Positions 60,841 through 64,000 of a DNA stretch of 64,000 nt are shown one piece after another (the stretch's first letter is position 1; the number at the start of each line of letters is the position of its first letter). This DNA comes from Burkholderiales bacterium (lineage in GTDB: Bacteria; Pseudomonadota; Gammaproteobacteria; Burkholderiales; SG8-41), in NCBI GenBank assembly GCA_019749945.1, contig JAIEPF010000001.1, positions 62,001-126,000 of the forward strand. The letters are read 5' to 3'. A program made the translations under genes and the position numbers. The notes beneath the pieces were generated by a model. That model ran no database searches, was not told the origin of the DNA, and saw only the letters and a list, made by a program, of their open reading frames with translations.

Positions 60841-60953
60841 AGGAATGAGGATTGAGGATTGTGGATTGAGGGGTGGCCGTGAGAATGGCCAGTTCGCAAT
60901 GCTTCATCAGTGCTTCGTCAATCCTCATTCCTCGCTCCTCAATCCTCAATCCT
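60841..60953. repeat. GAGGATTGAGGATT inverted repeat
   Basis: The left arm (AGGAATGAGGATTGAGGATT onward, 60841-60871) is complementary to the right arm (TCAATCCTCATTCC, CTCCTCAATCCTCAATCC, 60918-60953). It is built of ~7-bp units and fills the spacer between lutC and mmsA. A one-sided relative is at 49271-49312. Confidence 0.85.
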
Positions 60954-60957
60954 GGAA

Positions 60958-62478
60958 TCACCCCAGCGTCGGCATGTTGAATCCGCCGGACACCGCCTTG
61001 TCGTCCGGCCAGCGCGTGGTGACCACCTTGCCGCGGGTGTAAAAACGCACGCCTTCGGGTCCGTGCACATGCTGGTCGCCGAACAAGGAATTGCGCCAGC
61101 CGCCGAAGGAGTAATACGCGATCGGCACCGGGATCGGCACATTGATGCCGACCATGCCGACCTCGATCTCGCGCTCGAAACGCCGCGCCGCTCCGCCGGA
61201 GCGGGTGAACACCGCCGTGCCGTTGGCATAAGGGTTGGCATTGATCAGCTTTATTGCTTCATCCAGCGATTTCACCCGCAACACCACCAGTACCGGGCCG
61301 AAAATCTCGTCCCGGTAGATGCTCATCTCGGGTTTGACGTGATCGAACAGCGAAGCGCCGATGAAAAATCCGTCTTCATGGCCTGCGACCTTGATGCCGC
61401 GACCATCCAGCACCAGCTTCGCGCCGGCGGCAACACCCTGATCGATATATCCGGCAATCCTGTCGCGATGCACGCGGCTGATCACCGGCCCCATGTCGGC
61501 GTCTTTCTGTTGTCCTGCGCCAATCTTGAGTTTGCCTGCCGCCGTTTTGAGTTTTGCCACCAATTGATCGGCAATCTCCTCGACTGCCACCACCGCGGAG
61601 ATCGCCATGCAACGCTCGCCCGCTGAACCGTAGGCCGCACCGATCAAGCCGTCGGCGGCGAAATCGAGATCGGCATCGGCCAGCACCACGGCGTGGTTTT
61701 TCGCACCGCCCAGCGCCTGCACGCGTTTGCCTTCTTTGGCGCAAGTCTCGTAGATGGTTTTCGCAATCGGCGTCGAACCGACAAAGGACACCGCCTTGAC
61801 CAGCGGGTGATGCAGCAGCGCGTCCACCGCCTCCTTGTCGCCGTGCACCACATTGAGCACACCATCGGGCAAGCCGGCCTCGGTAAACAGTTCCGCCATG
61901 CGCATCGATGCCGAGGGCACTTTTTCCGAAGGCTTCAAGACAAAGGTATTGCCGCAGGCGATCGCCACCGGGAACATCCACAGCGGCACCATCACCGGGA
62001 AATTGAAGGGGGTGATGCCGGTGCACACGCCCAGCGGCTGGCGCAGCGAATGGGTATCAACACCGGTGCCGACGTCTTCGCTCATCTCGCCCTTCAGCAG
62101 ATGCGGAATACCCATCGCGAACTCGACGACCTCGATGCCGCGCTGCACCGAACCCATGGCATCAGGCAAGGTCTTGCCGTGTTCTTCGGTGACCAGTCGC
62201 GCCAGCTCCTCGTGATGGGCAACCAGCAGCTCGCGGAATTTCATCACGATGCGCGCGCGGCGCAGCGGCGGGGTATCGCGCCAGGCCGGGAAAGCGCGCT
62301 GCGCCGAAGCGACGGCGGCATCAACATCCCGCGCATTCGCCAGCGGCACCTGGCGCACCACCTTGCCGGTCGCCGGATTGGTCACGCCCGAAGTACGCGT
62401 AGAAGATGCGGATTGCGCCTTGCCATTGATCCACAAAGGAACGGTGGCAACGGTATTCATGTCTGACGGTTTGTTCAT
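60958..62478 (-). CDS. mmsA: CoA-acylating methylmalonate-semialdehyde dehydrogenase
   Basis: A 506-residue aldehyde dehydrogenase of the MmsA type, which converts (methyl)malonate semialdehyde, NAD+ and CoA to propionyl- or acetyl-CoA. Evidence: FPVMVPLWMFPVAIACGNTFVLKPSEKVP, VGSTPIAKTIYETCAKEGKR, the nucleophile in GSAGERCMAISAVV, and the terminal GWRNSLFGDQHVHGPEGVRFYTRGKVVTTRWP, a hallmark of MmsA. It ends close to lutC and is separated from lutB by the CACAGAGG repeat. A second ATG 18 nt later is possible. It fits the 3-hydroxyisobutyrate-type dehydrogenase of the neighbouring operon. Confidence 0.93.
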   Translation of the reverse strand: MNKPSDMNTVATVPLWINGKAQSASSTRTSGVTNPATGKVVRQVPLANARDVDAAVASAQRAFPAWRDTPPLRRARIVMKFRELLVAHHEELARLVTEEHGKTLPDAMGSVQRGIEVVEFAMGIPHLLKGEMSEDVGTGVDTHSLRQPLGVCTGITPFNFPVMVPLWMFPVAIACGNTFVLKPSEKVPSASMRMAELFTEAGLPDGVLNVVHGDKEAVDALLHHPLVKAVSFVGSTPIAKTIYETCAKEGKRVQALGGAKNHAVVLADADLDFAADGLIGAAYGSAGERCMAISAVVAVEEIADQLVAKLKTAAGKLKIGAGQQKDADMGPVISRVHRDRIAGYIDQGVAAGAKLVLDGRGIKVAGHEDGFFIGASLFDHVKPEMSIYRDEIFGPVLVVLRVKSLDEAIKLINANPYANGTAVFTRSGGAARRFEREIEVGMVGINVPIPVPIAYYSFGGWRNSLFGDQHVHGPEGVRFYTRGKVVTTRWPDDKAVSGGFNMPTLG

Positions 62479-62511
62479 GCTCTCTCCAAAACTTCAATTA
62501 CACAAAAACCT

Positions 62512-62592
62512 TTAGCCACAGAGGACACAGAGGAAGTCAAAAGCAGAAAACCTTTGGGTTTTCTCTGTGAACTCTGTGTCCTCTGTGGCTAA
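62512..62592. repeat. CACAGAGGACACAGAG inverted repeat (copy 2)
   Basis: Arms 62512-62532 and 62572-62592 are exact 21-bp reverse complements (TTAGCCACAGAGGACACAG...), with a 39-nt centre that itself contains GAAAACC-TTTGG-GTTTTC-like pairing. It lies between lutB and mmsA and is related to the copy at 44719-44823. Confidence 0.9.
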
Positions 62593-62632
62593 CGCCTTTG
62601 ATGTTGACTTTGCTCTTGCTGCACTCTGAGGC

Positions 62633-64000
62633 TCAAGCCTTTGACCTTGCCTTGTACAGCTCCCGGAACGTCCGACCCTCCGGCGCCGGAAAATCGCGCC
62701 GATCCGTCCATCCGCCGCCGAAGGGCAGGCTGCGAATCATACCCTCCCGATTCGCCATCGCCTTCAGCGCGCGCGCCTGGATGCGCATCATCACCCCGTA
62801 CAGCGATGGATGCCGCGCCAGCCAGCCCCAGGCGCGCAGCGCAGCGACCTCATGCCAGGGCTTGAGGCCCTGCTCAAACTGGCGCTCACGCAGTTTGCGC
62901 AGCAAATCAGGCAAGGGGATTTTTACCGGGCAGGCGACGCTGCACTGGCCGCACAGCGTGGCCGCATTGGGCAGGTCGCGCGCATTTTCCAGGCCGATGT
63001 AGGTGGGCGTCAGAATCGCGCCCATCGGCCCCGGATAGACCCAGCCGTAGGCATGGCCGCCGACACTTTGATACACCGGACAATGGTTCATGCAGGCGCC
63101 GCAGCGGATGCAGCGCAGCATCTCCTGCAGGTCGCCGCCGATCAACTTGGTCCGCCCCGCATCGACCAGGATCACATGGAAATGTTCGGGCCCGTCGAGG
63201 TCGCCGGCGCGGCGCGGGCCGGTGGTCACCGAGATGTAATTGGTGATGCTCTGTCCCGTGCCGTGACGCGGCAAGAGGCGCAGCAGCGTGGTCACGTCCT
63301 CCAGCGTCGGCACCACTTTTTCGATGCCGGTGATCGCGACGTGCACCTTGGGCAAGGTGGTCACCATCCGCCCGTTGCCCTCGTTGGTGACAATCAGCGT
63401 CGAGCCGGTTTCGGCAATGATGAAATTGGCGCCGGACACGCCCATGTCCGCCGACAGAAAATGCGGTCGCAATTTTTCGCGCGCCTCGCGGCACAGCGCC
63501 GGAATGTCGGTCAGCCGCGGCGCATGGTGTTTTTCGGCAAACAGGTCCGACACTTCATCGCGGGTCTTGTGCACCACGGGTGCGACAATGTGCGACGGCG
63601 GCTCCTTGGCCAGCTGCAGGATGTATTCGCCGAGGTCGGTTTCGACCACCTCGAGGCCGGCCGACTCCAGCGCATCGTTCAGCGCGCATTCCTCGGTCAC
63701 CATCGACTTCGACTTGATGACCTTGCGCACGCCGTGCTGCGCGGCGATTTCCCTGACGATGCGGTTGACGTCGTCGTGGGTCTCCGCCCAGTGCACCACC
63801 GTGCCGCGCGCGGTGGCGTTCTGCTCAAAGGTATCGAGCCAGACATCCAGGTTGGCCAGCGCGCGGTCGCGGATCGCAGCGGCGGCATCGCGGATATCCG
63901 GGAAATTATCGAGTTCGGCCACCCGGTCGGCGCGGCCTTTGACAAAATTTCCTTGCAACTTCTTCAACGCGCTTTGCAACCTCACGTCGGCCAGCTTGGC
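62633..64000 (-). CDS. lutB: LutB/LldF-type iron-sulfur L-lactate oxidation protein (5' partial)
   Basis: At least 455 residues of LutB. LUD domain: VIKSKSMVTEECALNDALES, ADMGVSGANFIIAETGSTLIV and TTGPRRAGDLDGPEHFHVIL. Two 4Fe-4S clusters follow: CIRCGACMNHCPVYQSVGGHAYGWVYPGPMG and CGQCSVACPVKIPLPDLL. The open frame continues past an internal GTG through AKLADVRLQSALKKL to the right edge, which matches the LutB N-terminus, so the true start lies outside the window. It oxidises L-lactate to pyruvate with LutA and LutC. mmsA is interposed between it and lutC. Confidence 0.92.
   Translation of the reverse strand, partial: AKLADVRLQSALKKLQGNFVKGRADRVAELDNFPDIRDAAAAIRDRALANLDVWLDTFEQNATARGTVVHWAETHDDVNRIVREIAAQHGVRKVIKSKSMVTEECALNDALESAGLEVVETDLGEYILQLAKEPPSHIVAPVVHKTRDEVSDLFAEKHHAPRLTDIPALCREAREKLRPHFLSADMGVSGANFIIAETGSTLIVTNEGNGRMVTTLPKVHVAITGIEKVVPTLEDVTTLLRLLPRHGTGQSITNYISVTTGPRRAGDLDGPEHFHVILVDAGRTKLIGGDLQEMLRCIRCGACMNHCPVYQSVGGHAYGWVYPGPMGAILTPTYIGLENARDLPNAATLCGQCSVACPVKIPLPDLLRKLRERQFEQGLKPWHEVAALRAWGWLARHPSLYGVMMRIQARALKAMANREGMIRSLPFGGGWTDRRDFPAPEGRTFRELYKARSKA

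Overview
The window is about 64 kb of GC-rich, densely coded DNA. It looks like a heterotrophic betaproteobacterium, probably Burkholderiales. The reasons are four orphan Bug/TctC-type periplasmic receptors with no TctAB membrane genes, a short PHA-granule phasin, a gluQ gene, and many CoA-, hydroxy-acid- and aromatic-type catabolic genes. I saw no rRNA, tRNA, CRISPR array, phage or transposase gene.

Layout. 0-4.7 kb: a DedA-rhodanese gene running off the left edge, then a LysR regulator divergent from pirin, FMN reductase, DoxX and DODA-type dioxygenase genes (a quinone/aromatic stress set). 4.7-9 kb: RND pump and adaptor. 9.2-12.8 kb: a hydrolase, a Bug receptor, a thioredoxin beside a truncated copy of itself, and a phoX remnant. 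13-23.2 kb: a signalling island of two histidine kinases, three response regulators, a membrane-anchored NMT1-type binding protein and a REC-PAS-GAF-PAS-GGDEF-EAL protein, mostly linked by ATGA overlaps. 23.4-27.5 kb: pabB, selO and two decayed DUF433/DUF5615 toxin-antitoxin modules. 27.5-33 kb: glutathione-dependent formaldehyde dehydrogenase, gluQ, an SbtB/SbtA pair, a CoA-transferase and a patatin lipoprotein. 33-41 kb: two Bug receptors with matching promoters, a CMD/AhpD-like gene, acyl-CoA dehydrogenase, quinone oxidoreductase, YqhA, CHASE-GGDEF and TauE genes. 41.4-48 kb: a GntR-linked catabolic operon (two Gfo/Idh oxidoreductases, creatininase-like hydrolase, cupin, 2-hydroxyacid dehydrogenase, Bug receptor). 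48-50.6 kb: HIT, phasin, CinA-like and CBS genes. 50.7-60 kb: a TRAP transporter operon with amidase, 2-hydroxyacid dehydrogenase, AEC carrier, 3-hydroxyisobutyrate-dehydrogenase-like and CitE-like genes. 60-64 kb: lutC, mmsA and lutB, the last cut by the right edge.

The most notable signal is a pair of in-frame TGA codons, each at the second cysteine of a redox motif. One is in the CMD/AhpD-like gene (CGY-TGA, 34656-34658). The other is in the rhodanese loop of the DedA fusion (YCS-TGA-PNEA, 56-58). Both frames continue with clear homology, and both TGAs are followed at the expected distance by a short hairpin with GU in its loop. In the CMD gene the loop is GGUCC on a perfect 6-bp stem, much like the E. 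coli fdhF SECIS. I infer that both encode selenoproteins; the Sec machinery is not in the window.

A second theme is intergenic structure. Several long, near-perfect inverted repeats built of short periodic units lie between genes, especially inside the catabolic clusters. One truncates a toxin gene after nine codons, and one supplies the stop codon of the cupin gene.
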